Shown: positions 12,579 to 21,133 of the stretch, in pieces
Layout of the letters: each line of letters starts with the position of its first letter
How positions within the stretch are numbered: position 1 is the first letter of the stretch
Assembly: GCF_003386285.1 (NCBI RefSeq)
Contig: NZ_QPNC01000001.1
Coordinates: 186,001-250,000 of the forward strand
Source: Nocardiopsis sp. FIRDI 009
GTDB taxonomy: Bacteria; Actinomycetota; Actinomycetes; Streptosporangiales; Streptosporangiaceae
Reading direction: 5' to 3'
Length of the DNA stretch: 64,000 bases
Notes under the pieces: model-generated
What the model saw: only the letters and a program-made list of their open reading frames with translations
The model's database searches: none
Told to the model about the DNA's origin: nothing
Made by a program: the position numbers and the translations under genes

Positions 12579-14144
12579 ATGGGCGAGCGCCTCCGCCCCG
12601 GCGGAGGGCCCGGCGCGCGCGTCGAGCTCTCCGGCTGGGGCTGGCAGCACTCCGGACGCGACACCCACGCCCTGCGCGGTGTCGACCTGACCATCGAACC
12701 CGGCGAGCGCGTCCTCCTGCTCGGCGCCTCCGGAGCGGGCAAGTCGACCCTGCTGCACTCCCTCGCCGGACTGACCGGACCCGACAGTGCCATCAGCGGC
12801 GACCAGGAGGGCACCCTGCTGGTGGACGGCGAGCCCGCCGACCGGCGGCGCGGCCTGGTCGGACTGGTCAGCCAGGACCCCGAGACCCAGCTGGTGATGG
12901 CGCGGGCCGGGGACGACGTCGCCTTCGGCCTGGAGAACCTCGGTGTGGAGCCCGGCCTCATCTGGCCGCGCGTCGACGCCGCCCTCGCCGAGGTCGGCTT
13001 CCCCTACGGGCGACGCCACTCGACCGGCGCCCTGTCCGGCGGCGAGAAGCAGCGTCTGGTCATCGCGGGGGCCCTGGCCGTGCGCCCGCGCCTGCTGCTC
13101 CTGGACGAGCCCACCGCCAACCTCGACCCCGACGGCGCCGCGCTGGTCCGCGGGGTCCTCCAGCGGCTCCTGGCCGAGACCGAGGCGACGCTCGTCCTGG
13201 TCGAGCACCGGGTGGCCGACGTCGTGGACCTGGTGGACCGGGTCGTCGTCCTGGAACCCGGCGGCGGGGTGATCGCGGACGGCGCGCCCGGGGCGGTCTT
13301 CGCCGAGCACGGCCCTTCCCTGGCCGCCCAGGGGGTGTGGATCCCCGGACAGGAGCCCGAACCGGACGTGGCCCCGGGGGCCGGTGGCGCCCCCCTGCTG
13401 GAGGCGGTCGGCGTCGCCGCGCGCACCCCCGTCGAGCTGGGGACGCGCGCGGCGGCGCCGCGCACCGTGCTGTCCGGGGTCGACCTGCCCGTGGCGGCCG
13501 GGACCGCCACCGCGCTGACCGGGCCCAACGGGGCGGGTAAGTCGACGCTGCTGATGATGCTCGCGGGGCTGAGCAGACCCCACCGCGGAGAGGTGCTCCC
13601 GCGCGGGCCGCTGGCCGAGGCCGACCGGCGGCCGCTGCGGCGCTGGCCCGCCCGCCGACTGGCCCGGCACGTGGGCACCGTCTTCCAGCACGCCGAGGAC
13701 CAGTTCGTCACACCCACGGTCCGCGACGAGCTGCTGTTCGCCCCGCTGCGGGCGGGCATGGAGCGGGCCGCGGCCGACGCGTGGGTCGACGAGCTGCTGG
13801 AACGGCTGCGCCTGACCAGACTCGCCGACGTGCACCCCTACACGCTCTCCGGCGGCGAGAAGCGCCGCCTGTCGGTGGCCACCGCGCTCAGCTCCGGACC
13901 CGCCCACGCCCCGGACGTCCTGGCCCTGGACGAACCGACCTTCGGCCAGGACACCCGGACGTGGACCGAGCTGGTGGAGCTGCTGGGGGCCCTGCGGGCC
14001 GAGGGGCGGGCCGTGGTCATGGCCACCCACGACGAACTGCTGCTGCGGCACCTGACCGACACGCGCGTGCGGGTGGCCGACGGAGGAGTGGACGCCGCCG
14101 TCGGGTCGTGGGGCGGCGCCGGCAGGGACGGGGGGAGCGCGTGA
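12579..14144 (+). CDS. ECF transporter duplicated ATPase subunit, YkoD family
   Basis: This 521-residue protein fuses two ABC ATPase domains that drive the YkoE/YkoC transporter from the cytoplasmic side. Domain 1 has Walker A GASGAGKST, signature LSGGEKQ and Walker B LLLLDEP. Domain 2 has Walker A GPNGAGKST, signature LSGGEKR and Walker B LALDEP, so both sites look competent. The start is ATG at 12579, 5 nt after ykoE. Its TGA overlaps the GTG of the next gene, indicating an operon with coupled translation. Expression should be repressed by TPP through the upstream riboswitch. Confidence 0.92.
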   Translation: MGERLRPGGGPGARVELSGWGWQHSGRDTHALRGVDLTIEPGERVLLLGASGAGKSTLLHSLAGLTGPDSAISGDQEGTLLVDGEPADRRRGLVGLVSQDPETQLVMARAGDDVAFGLENLGVEPGLIWPRVDAALAEVGFPYGRRHSTGALSGGEKQRLVIAGALAVRPRLLLLDEPTANLDPDGAALVRGVLQRLLAETEATLVLVEHRVADVVDLVDRVVVLEPGGGVIADGAPGAVFAEHGPSLAAQGVWIPGQEPEPDVAPGAGGAPLLEAVGVAARTPVELGTRAAAPRTVLSGVDLPVAAGTATALTGPNGAGKSTLLMMLAGLSRPHRGEVLPRGPLAEADRRPLRRWPARRLARHVGTVFQHAEDQFVTPTVRDELLFAPLRAGMERAAADAWVDELLERLRLTRLADVHPYTLSGGEKRRLSVATALSSGPAHAPDVLALDEPTFGQDTRTWTELVELLGALRAEGRAVVMATHDELLLRHLTDTRVRVADGGVDAAVGSWGGAGRDGGSA

Positions 14145-14941
14145 GCGCCGGACGGCGGGCCCGCCCCCCGGGTGACACGGGCGGCGACGCGATGACCCTG
14201 GACGTGCCCGACGGGGGCGGCGCCCGGTACTGGATGACGGGGCTCAACCCGGCGGCCAAACTCCTGGCCGCCCTGATCCTCGCCCTGGGGCTGGTGCCCG
14301 CCGTGGACGCAGTCACCGGAGGCGTGGTGCTGGCCGCCGTGCTGCTGTCGGTGCCCTTCAGCGGGATCGACCGGCGCACGCTCCTCGTCCTGGGCGGCCC
14401 CTTCCTCCTCATGGGGCTGTCCAGCGGGCTGGTCAACTACCTGTACGGCGAGCACGGCCTGGAGGGGGCGGTGGGCGCCGCCGTCCGGCTGCTGGCGATC
14501 GCCCTGCCGGGGTTGCTGGCCGCCGCCAGCAGCGACCCCACCGAGATGTCGGACGGACTCGTCCAGAAACTGCGGGTGCCCGAACGGCCCGCGATGGGCG
14601 TGCTGGCGGCCCTGCGGCTCATCCCGCTGCTCGCCCACCAGTGGCGCACCATCAGCCTGGCCCGGCGGGCGCGCGGCCTGGAGGCCGGACGCAATCCGTT
14701 CCGGGTGGTCCCGCTGTTCTTCGGGCGGTTGTTCGCGTTGCTGGTGCGCTCGATCCGGACCGGAACGCTGCTGGCCACCGCCATGGACGCGCGCGCGTTC
14801 GGCACCGGCCCCCGTTCCCGGGCCCGGACCAGCCACTGGCGCCGCGCGGACACGGCGCTGCTGGCGACCGTGGTCGCGCTGCTCGTTGCGGCCTACGCGG
14901 TCTCCTGGCGTCTGGGGGCCCTGGTGCTGCTCTTCTCGTGA
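14141..14941 (+). CDS. ECF transporter transmembrane (T) component, YkoC family
   Basis: The 266-residue T component couples ATP hydrolysis to movement of the S component. Five or six membrane segments are visible. RLIPLLAHQWRTISLARRARG is the diagnostic coupling region with Ala-Arg-Ala/Gly elements that contact the ATPases (residues about 155-185), although it is given here only in outline. The start is GTG at 14141, overlapping the ykoD stop (GTGA); an ATG at 14192 is an alternative that would remove 17 hydrophilic residues. It is the last gene of the riboswitch-controlled operon. Confidence 0.9.
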   Translation: MSAGRRARPPGDTGGDAMTLDVPDGGGARYWMTGLNPAAKLLAALILALGLVPAVDAVTGGVVLAAVLLSVPFSGIDRRTLLVLGGPFLLMGLSSGLVNYLYGEHGLEGAVGAAVRLLAIALPGLLAAASSDPTEMSDGLVQKLRVPERPAMGVLAALRLIPLLAHQWRTISLARRARGLEAGRNPFRVVPLFFGRLFALLVRSIRTGTLLATAMDARAFGTGPRSRARTSHWRRADTALLATVVALLVAAYAVSWRLGALVLLFS

Positions 14942-14950
14942 CCGGGGTGA

Positions 14951-14976
14951 TAGGTAGTCCACATAGTAGGTAGTCC
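14951..14976. repeat. Direct repeat TAGGTAGTCC x2 before the enoyl-CoA hydratase
   Basis: The 10-mer TAGGTAGTCC occurs at 14951-14960 and 14967-14976, a 16-bp period. It starts 9 bp after the ykoC stop and ends 35 bp before the hydratase start. It may be a tandem operator for a regulator of the hydratase gene; no factor can be named. Confidence 0.4.
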
Positions 14977-15011
14977 GAAGACATCGTCGTCGAACGAATG
15001 AGGTGGAACCC

Positions 15012-15803
15012 GTGGGCGAGTTCGTGCGCGTGGAGATCGACAAGGAGCACCCCGCGGTCGCCGTGATCCGGGTGGACCGGCCCAAGGCGCTCAACGCGCT
15101 GAACGCACAGGTGACGGGGGAGATCGCGGAGGCCGCCGCCGCGGTGTCGGCGGACGCCGCCGTGCGCTCCGTGGTGCTCTACGGCGGGGAGCGCGCCTTC
15201 GTGGCCGGAGCCGACATCAAGGAGATGGCGGATCTCACCCACGCCCGGATGCTGGAGTACTCACGCGGCCTCCAGAACGCCCTGACGGCCGTGGCCCGCA
15301 TCCCCAAGCCGGTCGTGGCGGCCGTGAGCGGGTACGCGCTCGGCGGCGGCTGCGAGCTCGCGCTGGCCGCGGACTTCCGGGTCGCCGGGGCCAAGGCGAA
15401 GCTGGGTCTGCCCGAGATCACGCTCGGCGTCATCCCGGGGGCGGGCGGCACCCAGCGGCTGCCGCGCCTGATCGGCCCGGCCAAGGCCAAGGACCTCATC
15501 TTCACCGGCCGCCACGTCCCCGCACGGGAGGCCCTGGAGATCGGCCTGGTGGACGAGGTCGTCGCCGACGAGGAGGTCTACTCCGCGGCCGTGGCGAAGG
15601 TCGCCGGATTCGCCGAGGGCCCGGCGGTGGCGCTGGCCGCCGCGAAGGAGACCGTTGACCGGGGCCTGGAGACCGACCTGGACAGCGGCCTGGAGATCGA
15701 GCGCCTGCACTTCGCCGGGCTGTTCGCCACCGAGGACCAGAAGAGCGGTATGCGCAGCTTCATCGAGCGGGGGCCGGGCAAGGCCGAGTTCTCCGGGCGC
15801 TGA
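15012..15803 (+). CDS. Enoyl-CoA hydratase/isomerase family protein
   Basis: A crotonase-fold enzyme of 263 residues, most likely hydrating 2-trans-enoyl-CoA during fatty-acid beta-oxidation. The oxyanion-hole segment [11 protein letters not shown] and both catalytic Glu positions, GGGCELALA and [17 protein letters not shown], are present, which argues for true hydratase activity. The start is GTG at 15012, preceded by AGGTGG. It may work with the EtfBA pair encoded 3 kb downstream, although the kinase gene lies between them. Chain-length preference cannot be read from sequence. Confidence 0.9.
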   Translation: MGEFVRVEIDKEHPAVAVIRVDRPKALNALNAQVTGEIAEAAAAVSADAAVRSVVLYGGERAFVAGADIKEMADLTHARMLEYSRGLQNALTAVARIPKPVVAAVSGYALGGGCELALAADFRVAGAKAKLGLPEITLGVIPGAGGTQRLPRLIGPAKAKDLIFTGRHVPAREALEIGLVDEVVADEEVYSAAVAKVAGFAEGPAVALAAAKETVDRGLETDLDSGLEIERLHFAGLFATEDQKSGMRSFIERGPGKAEFSGR

Positions 15804-16103
15804 CGGCGCGCACACCCCCGCGTGCGCCCGGTTGCGGTGCGGCGGTCACCGGAGCGCGTCCGGTGCCGTCGCCCCGGCCGGGGGCGGGGAATCGGAAGGG
15901 AACCGATCGCGCCGATCTTCCGTCATACTCGTGGTGGTCCCCTCCGGAGACGGACCGAGGGGCGGATCGCCGGAGCCCCCACACCCTGGCGGTAGTGAGA
16001 AGACCACGGGCCCTGGACGGGTCCACGAGCCAACGACGACCCATCCCCCCGACCGATAGGCTGGGCGAGGCGGAATGCGGTCTTTTGAGGGGATGAGTTC
16101 TCG
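15804..16103. other. 300-bp leader region of the Ser/Thr kinase gene
   Basis: Just after the hydratase stop there is an imperfect GCGCAC/GTGCGC hairpin (about 15809-15828), which may be a terminator. A TAGGCT sequence at 16057-16062 is a plausible sigma-A-type -10 element about 42 nt before the kinase ATG. No gene is supported in this interval. Confidence 0.4.
16057..16062 (+). promoter_or_regulatory. Possible -10 element (TAGGCT) of the kinase gene
   Basis: TAGGCT lies in the context CGATAGGCTG, which recurs at 55855-55864 before the M20 amidohydrolase gene. Both are 40-70 nt upstream of their start codons. No convincing -35 hexamer is seen. Confidence 0.3.
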
Positions 16104-18365
16104 ATGGCAATGTCGGCAGGTTTCCCCACGGGTGAGGAGCTGCCGGAGCGCATCGGCCACTACGTGATCCGTCGCCGCATCGGGCAGGGCGGCATGGGCG
16201 TGGTGTACCAGGCCGAGGACCCCCGGACCGAGCAGTTCGTCGCGGTGAAGGTCCTCAAGCCCGAGGTGGCGGGTGACCACATCGCCCGCGCCCGCCTCGC
16301 GCGCGAGGTCGAGACCATGCGCCGGGTGCACAGCCCCAACGTGGCCGAGGTCATCGACGCGGACACCCAGGCGGAGCTGCCGTGGGTCGTCACCGAGTAC
16401 ATCCCCGGCCCCACGCTGGACGCGACGGTCACCGACCACGGCCCGCTGCGCGGCCGGGCGCTGACGCGCTTCGTCACCGGGCTGGCCCGGGCGATCAAGG
16501 ACATCCACGCCGTGGACGTGATCCACCGGGACCTCAAGCCCGGCAACGTGATCATCTCCAACGGCGAGCCGATCGTCATCGACTTCGGCATCGCGCACGC
16601 GGTCGACGGCGCCAAGCTGACCCAGACCGGCACCTTCGTCGGCACGCCCAGCTACCTGTCGCCCGAGGTCATTGAGGGAACCGACCTGGGTCCGGCCACC
16701 GACGTCCACGCCTGGGGCGGGACGGTCGCCTTCGCCTGCACCGGACGCCCACCCTACGGCGCGGGGTCGTTCGAGGTCATCTTCTTCCGCATCCTCAACG
16801 GCGAGATCGACATGGACGGGATGCACGAGGCGCTGCGGCCGCTGGTCACCGCCGCCGTCTCCCGTGACATGGCCCGTCGACCCACCGCGGCGGAGCTGGT
16901 CGAGCGGGCCAGCCAGCTCAACCTGGACCTGCCCTGGACCGAGGACACGGAGACCGGGGCCACCGGCCTGACCGGCAACCACACCGTGTACGGCGCGCCC
17001 GTCGACGACCCGGGGAACCCGGGCGGCGCCGGTGGAGCGGCGGCGGCCGGTGCGGCGGGCGCCGCGGCCGGCGGAGCCGCGGACTACCTGGCCAACCGGG
17101 CCGCCCACGGCGACGCGGGATGGAGCCCCTCGCGCACCGCCGGCGGCGCGACGCAGCCGCCGACCGCGAGCTCCTGGACGGAACCGGTCGATCCCGTGCG
17201 CGCGGACGCGGACGACCGGCGCCAGGACGGGCAGGACGCCACGGACGACCTGTCCGGACTGGCCCCGGCGGGCCGCGAGCCGCACGAGGAGGCCGCGCAC
17301 GCCTCCGGCGGCCTCCAGGGGACCCAGCGGATCGACCCGTTCGGCTCCGAGGGCGCGGCCGACCCGCAGGGGACGCGGCGGATCCGGCCGGACGAGATGC
17401 CCGACCACGATGACGTGCAGGGGACGCAGAGGCTCGACCCGGTGGCCGGGGACCCGCAGGGGACCATGATGATGCCCCCGCAGGACCAGCGGCCGGTCGA
17501 GAACCGTACGACGGCCTACGAGGCGCCGGAGAACGACGCGCCGCAGACGCGGTTCTTCAACACCCCCCTGAGCGAGGGCGACTTCGGGGACATCCTGACG
17601 CCGGTCGAGCGCGACGGGCGCTCCCAGCGCCAGACGCAGGAGTTCGACGGGGACGACTACGGCGACTACGAGGAGGGGCGCGGCGGTCTGCTGGGCCGGT
17701 TCCGGAGCGGCCGGAGCGACCGCCTGGGCGACTACTTCCGCGGCGGGGCCGACGAGTACGACGACGAGTACGAGGACGGCTACGACCACCCCGGGTGGCG
17801 GATGCATCCGCTCACGCTCATCCCGATCATGGTGGCGCTGGCCGGTGTCGCGCTGTGGTTCCCGTGGTTCGGCTTCGGCCTCGGCGTGGTGGTGATCTCG
17901 ATCCTGTCGGCGCTGGACGTGGTCAAGGCCGAGCACGCGCGACGCCTCCAGACGCGCGGCCCGCGCGACTCCGACACCATGGTCGTGGCGTTGAGCTTCC
18001 CCTGGGCCCTGGGGCGGATGCTGGTGCGCACCCTCGGGTTTTGTCTGATCTACCTGATCGGCGGGATCCTGGTCGGGATGGTCTACGCGCAGTTCGCCCC
18101 CGTCGGGGACGAGGGAGCGAACTGGACCGGCGCCTTCGCCGTCTTCGTGATGGTGCTGCTGAGCTACATCATGCCGAGCGGCCGTTCCGCCCGCCACCAG
18201 GCGGTGTGGCTGGTGCAGCGGGTCCGGTTCACCAACATCTACCTCTACATCGGCGTGGTCGTGGCGACGGTCCTGCTCATGATGTTCATCCTGTCCATCG
18301 GGCTGACCGCCGCACCGCTCTGGGACCCGCTCGGCGGGCCCTCGGACTGGTTCTCCGGTAACTGA
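16104..18365 (+). CDS. Membrane-associated serine/threonine protein kinase (PknB-type kinase domain)
   Basis: A Hanks-type kinase of 753 residues. The kinase domain (about 15-275) is complete: P-loop GQGGMGVVYQ, Lys49 in VKVLK, HRDLKPGN with catalytic Asp143, DFGIAH, and GTPSYLSPEV in the activation segment. A Gly/Ala-rich linker follows, then four QGT units (QGTQRIDP, QGTRRIRP, QGTQRLDP, QGTMMMPP) and an acidic stretch at about 400-560. The C-terminal 190 residues hold about five membrane segments. Unlike PknB it has no PASTA repeats, so the sensor is probably the polytopic membrane domain. The start is ATG at 16104. The threonines of the QGT units look like possible phospho-acceptors for FHA partners; this is inferred. 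Confidence 0.92.
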   Translation: MAMSAGFPTGEELPERIGHYVIRRRIGQGGMGVVYQAEDPRTEQFVAVKVLKPEVAGDHIARARLAREVETMRRVHSPNVAEVIDADTQAELPWVVTEYIPGPTLDATVTDHGPLRGRALTRFVTGLARAIKDIHAVDVIHRDLKPGNVIISNGEPIVIDFGIAHAVDGAKLTQTGTFVGTPSYLSPEVIEGTDLGPATDVHAWGGTVAFACTGRPPYGAGSFEVIFFRILNGEIDMDGMHEALRPLVTAAVSRDMARRPTAAELVERASQLNLDLPWTEDTETGATGLTGNHTVYGAPVDDPGNPGGAGGAAAAGAAGAAAGGAADYLANRAAHGDAGWSPSRTAGGATQPPTASSWTEPVDPVRADADDRRQDGQDATDDLSGLAPAGREPHEEAAHASGGLQGTQRIDPFGSEGAADPQGTRRIRPDEMPDHDDVQGTQRLDPVAGDPQGTMMMPPQDQRPVENRTTAYEAPENDAPQTRFFNTPLSEGDFGDILTPVERDGRSQRQTQEFDGDDYGDYEEGRGGLLGRFRSGRSDRLGDYFRGGADEYDDEYEDGYDHPGWRMHPLTLIPIMVALAGVALWFPWFGFGLGVVVISILSALDVVKAEHARRLQTRGPRDSDTMVVALSFPWALGRMLVRTLGFCLIYLIGGILVGMVYAQFAPVGDEGANWTGAFAVFVMVLLSYIMPSGRSARHQAVWLVQRVRFTNIYLYIGVVVATVLLMMFILSIGLTAAPLWDPLGGPSDWFSGN

Positions 18366-18388
18366 GCTCCGCGGTGAGCGCCCCCGGC

Positions 18389-18416
18389 CGCCCTTCTCCC
18401 CATCGGGAGGAGGGCG
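18389..18416 (+). terminator. Hairpin terminator after the Ser/Thr kinase gene
   Basis: A 12-bp stem (CGCCCTTCTCCC with GGGAGGAGGGCG) has one G-U pair and a 4-nt loop, and starts 24 nt after the kinase stop. No U-tract follows. Confidence 0.6.
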
Positions 18417-18626
18417 TCGTCGTAGGGCGGGCCGGTGTCACCGGGACGCCGGGCGCGGCGGCGCGGAGGCGCCCGCCTATGGTGGGTGGTGGAGGACGGG
18501 GAAACCTGTCCGCGGAGGCTCGTGAGGCCAGGTGGAGCCGTGGTTTTCCGGGCCCCCGGGCTCCGCGCTCCCGGGCGAGTGAGGTATTCCTAAGTTGATC
18601 CGGGGGGCGCGGGTTGGTTGTGAAGC

Positions 18627-18638
18627 TACTAGCCAGTA
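18627..18638. promoter_or_regulatory. TACT-N4-AGTA palindrome, copy 2 (TACTAGCCAGTA)
   Basis: A 12-mer with perfect TACT/AGTA half-sites lies 162 bp before etfB, with GGTATA beginning eight bases downstream. Short palindromes of this form are typical of TetR-family operators; the regulator is unknown. Confidence 0.45.
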
Positions 18639-18799
18639 ACATCTGGGTATAGAGCACACCGCGGGACGGGGTTGACGTGAACGCCGGACCCGCCGTCGGA
18701 TGACCGAACGGCATTCGGCATTGTTGGCAGTACGGGGCGCGCCAGCGTCCGCTCCGCCGCACGGCGGATCATGGAGTGCAGGGAGGTCGGCCACCGGCC

Positions 18800-19579
18800 A
18801 TGAATATTGTCGTTTTGGTCAAGCAGGTCCCGGACACGGCGACCGAACGGAAGCTCAACGCCGATGACAAGACGCTCGACCGAGCAGCGTCCGACGGCGT
18901 CATCAACGAGCTCGACGAGTACGCCATCGAAGAGGCGCTCCTGCTCAAGGAGAAGCACGGCGGCGAGGTCACCATCCTGACGATGGGCCCCGACCAGGCC
19001 ACGGACTCCATCCGCAAGGCCCTGTCCATGGGCGCGGACAAGGCCGTCTTCGTCAACGACGACGCGCTCCACGGCTCGGACGCGCTCCAGACCGCCTACG
19101 CGCTCGCGCAGGCCCTGGGCACCATCGAGTACGACCTGGTCGTCCTCGGATCCGAGTCCACCGACGCGCGCACCGGCGTCGTCGGCGCCGCGCTCGCCGA
19201 GTACCTCGGCCTGCCGCAGCTCACGCTCGCGGGCAAGGTCGACGTCGACGGCGGCGCCATCAAGATCCAGCGTCAGACCGACTACGGCTACGACGTCGTC
19301 GAGGCCCAGCTCCCGGCGGTCGTCTCCGTGGTCGAGAAGATCAACGAGCCGCGCTACCCGTCCTTCAAGCTCATCATGCAGGCGAAGAAGAAGCCGGTCG
19401 ACAAGAAGTCGGCCGCCGACGCGGGTATCGACACCGGCAGGGTCGGTCTGGCGAACGCCACCACCGAGACCGTCGACTTCGCCGCCGCGCCGCCGCGCGC
19501 CGCGGGCACGATCATCAAGGACGAGGGCGACGGCGGCGCGAAGATCGCCGACTTCCTCGCCGAGAAGAAGTTCGTGTAG
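18800..19579 (+). CDS. etfB: Electron transfer flavoprotein beta subunit (FixA/EtfB)
   Basis: EtfB pairs with EtfA to carry electrons from acyl-CoA dehydrogenases to the respiratory chain in the cytoplasm. The 259-residue protein starts with the conserved MNIVVLVKQVPDT and contains the AMP/nucleotide-site region and VLGSESTDARTGVVGAALAE. The start is ATG at 18800, with GGGAGG 13 bases upstream. etfA follows after 33 nt. A TACT-N4-AGTA palindrome upstream suggests regulation, perhaps by fatty-acid status, but no regulator gene is visible here. Confidence 0.95.
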   Translation: MNIVVLVKQVPDTATERKLNADDKTLDRAASDGVINELDEYAIEEALLLKEKHGGEVTILTMGPDQATDSIRKALSMGADKAVFVNDDALHGSDALQTAYALAQALGTIEYDLVVLGSESTDARTGVVGAALAEYLGLPQLTLAGKVDVDGGAIKIQRQTDYGYDVVEAQLPAVVSVVEKINEPRYPSFKLIMQAKKKPVDKKSAADAGIDTGRVGLANATTETVDFAAAPPRAAGTIIKDEGDGGAKIADFLAEKKFV

Positions 19580-19612
19580 GCCAGGCGAGAGACTCAGGAA
19601 GGTTCAAGGATT

Positions 19613-20557
19613 ATGGCTGAGGTCCTCGTCCTCGTCGACCACGTCGACGGACAGGTCAAGAAGGTCACCACCGAGCTGCTGACCGCGGCCCGCCGCATCG
19701 GCGAGCCCGCCGCGGTGTGGGTCGGTGACGGCGCCGAGTCGGGCAAGGCCACGCTGGCCGAGTTCGGCGCCGAGAAGGTGTACGTGGCTCCGGCCGAGCT
19801 GAACGACTACGTCGTCGCTCCCAAGGCCGAGCTGCTCGCCAAGCTGGCGCAGGAGAAGTCCGCCGCCGCGATCCTGGTCTCGGCCACCGCCGAGAACAAG
19901 GAGGTCGCCGGTCGGACCGCCGTGAAGCTGGGCTCCGGTGTGCTCACCGACGTCGTCGACGTCAACGCCGAGCTGGTCGCCGAGCACAGCATCTTCGGTG
20001 GCGCCACCGTCACGCACGCCCGCGTGAGGACCGGCGTTCCCGTGATCGCGGTCCGCCCGAACTCCGTCCCGGCCGAGGCCGCCGCCGGCGCCGCCGCCGA
20101 GGAGGCGGTCTCCGTGGAGCTGTCCGACGCCGCCAAGACCGCCAAGGTCGTCGAGCGCGTCGTGCAGGAGAAGGGCGCCCGCCCGGAGCTCACCGAGGCC
20201 GCGATCGTGGTCTCCGGTGGCCGCGGTGTGGGTTCGGACGACTTCTCCGTGGTGGAGAACCTGGCCGACTCGCTCGGCGCCGCCGTGGGCGCGTCCCGCG
20301 CCGCCGTCGACTCGGGCTGGTACCCGAACCAGTTCCAGGTCGGTCAGACCGGTAAGACGGTCAGCCCGAACCTGTACATCGCGCTGGGCATCTCCGGTGC
20401 CATCCAGCACCGCGCCGGTATGCAGACCTCGAAGAACATCGTCGCGGTCAACAAGGACCCCGAGGCGCCGATCTTCGAGCTCGCCGACTTCGGTGTCGTG
20501 GGCGACCTGCACACGGTCGCCCCGGCGCTGACCGAGGAGATCAACAAGCGCAAGTAG
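19613..20557 (+). CDS. etfA: Electron transfer flavoprotein alpha subunit (FixB/EtfA)
   Basis: EtfA (314 residues) holds FAD for the EtfBA heterodimer. The C-terminal FAD-binding signature is clear: [45 protein letters not shown] and DPEAPIF. The start is ATG at 19613, 33 nt after etfB, preceded by AGGAAGG. A strong hairpin just after the stop ends the operon. Confidence 0.95.
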   Translation: MAEVLVLVDHVDGQVKKVTTELLTAARRIGEPAAVWVGDGAESGKATLAEFGAEKVYVAPAELNDYVVAPKAELLAKLAQEKSAAAILVSATAENKEVAGRTAVKLGSGVLTDVVDVNAELVAEHSIFGGATVTHARVRTGVPVIAVRPNSVPAEAAAGAAAEEAVSVELSDAAKTAKVVERVVQEKGARPELTEAAIVVSGGRGVGSDDFSVVENLADSLGAAVGASRAAVDSGWYPNQFQVGQTGKTVSPNLYIALGISGAIQHRAGMQTSKNIVAVNKDPEAPIFELADFGVVGDLHTVAPALTEEINKRK

Positions 20558-20573
20558 TTCGCGCCCGGTTCCC

Positions 20574-20612
20574 GAACGCCCGGCCAGGGGGAGTGCCCCC
20601 GGCCGGGCGTTC
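20574..20612. terminator. Bidirectional terminator between etfA and the lipoprotein gene
   Basis: A 12-bp outer stem (GAACGCCCGGCC with its complement) and a 5-bp G/C inner stem, separated by one bulged A, close on a 4-nt loop. It sits 17 nt past the etfA stop and 6 nt past the lipoprotein stop on the other strand, so it can serve both converging genes. Confidence 0.85.
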
Positions 20613-20617
20613 GTGTG

Positions 20618-21121
20618 TCAGCGGGAGGGCGTCCCCTCGGGCCACACGCAGGGGGAGGAGGCGCTGATGGAGAGGCTCCCCTCGTCGCTGGTCCGAACGC
20701 CGACGCGGAAGGAGTCCTCCTCGTGCTCGACCGTGACCGACAGCGAGTCCGGGCGTTCGTCCCTCATCACCCGGTAGCCGTTGCCGGTCCAGTACTCGTG
20801 CATCAGCTCGATGTTGGCCTCGTTGTCCTCGACCGGCAGCCCTCGGATCCAGAAGGTCTCGCTGACGGTCACACGGTCCCTGGAACCACCGTCCGTGGGG
20901 TCGTCGCAGGCGGCGAAGAGGGTGCCGCGCCGGGTCTCGAGTTCCGCCTCCTCGGGCAGGGCGGTCAGGGCGGCGTCGATGTGCTCCTGGACCTTCGTGG
21001 CCGCCTGGTCCTGGGTGATGGTGGTCTCGTTCATCGCTGTGCTCCCGTCGCCAGTCGTGCCGCAGCCGCTCACCGCCAGTGCGAGGGCGATGGCGCAGAT
21101 CGTGTACGTCCGTGGGTTCAT
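20618..21121 (-). CDS. Lipoprotein of a DUF1023-hydrolase cassette (possible immunity protein), copy 1
   Basis: The 167-residue product has a lipoprotein signal: Met-Asn-Pro-Arg, a hydrophobic core and the lipobox VSGC near residue 20, so it should be anchored outside the membrane. The mature part is acidic with two further Cys (in FAACDD and SPCVWPEG) that could form a disulfide. I recognise no named family. A paralogue lies at 24613. It is 12 nt downstream of the DUF1023 hydrolase and co-transcribed with it. An immunity role against the hydrolase is inferred from gene order only. The start is ATG at 21121. Confidence 0.75.
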   Translation of the reverse strand: MNPRTYTICAIALALAVSGCGTTGDGSTAMNETTITQDQAATKVQEHIDAALTALPEEAELETRRGTLFAACDDPTDGGSRDRVTVSETFWIRGLPVEDNEANIELMHEYWTGNGYRVMRDERPDSLSVTVEHEEDSFRVGVRTSDEGSLSISASSPCVWPEGTPSR

Positions 21122-21133
21122 GTGCTCCGTGTC

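Larger units (their letters stand above)
18366..18799. other. 434-bp intergenic region upstream of etfBA
   Basis: It contains a hairpin terminator for the kinase gene (18389-18416), then an AT-richer promoter stretch near 18580-18655. That stretch has an exact TACT-N4-AGTA palindrome (18627-18638) and a GGTATA -10-like sequence soon after. I see no supported gene. Confidence 0.5.
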
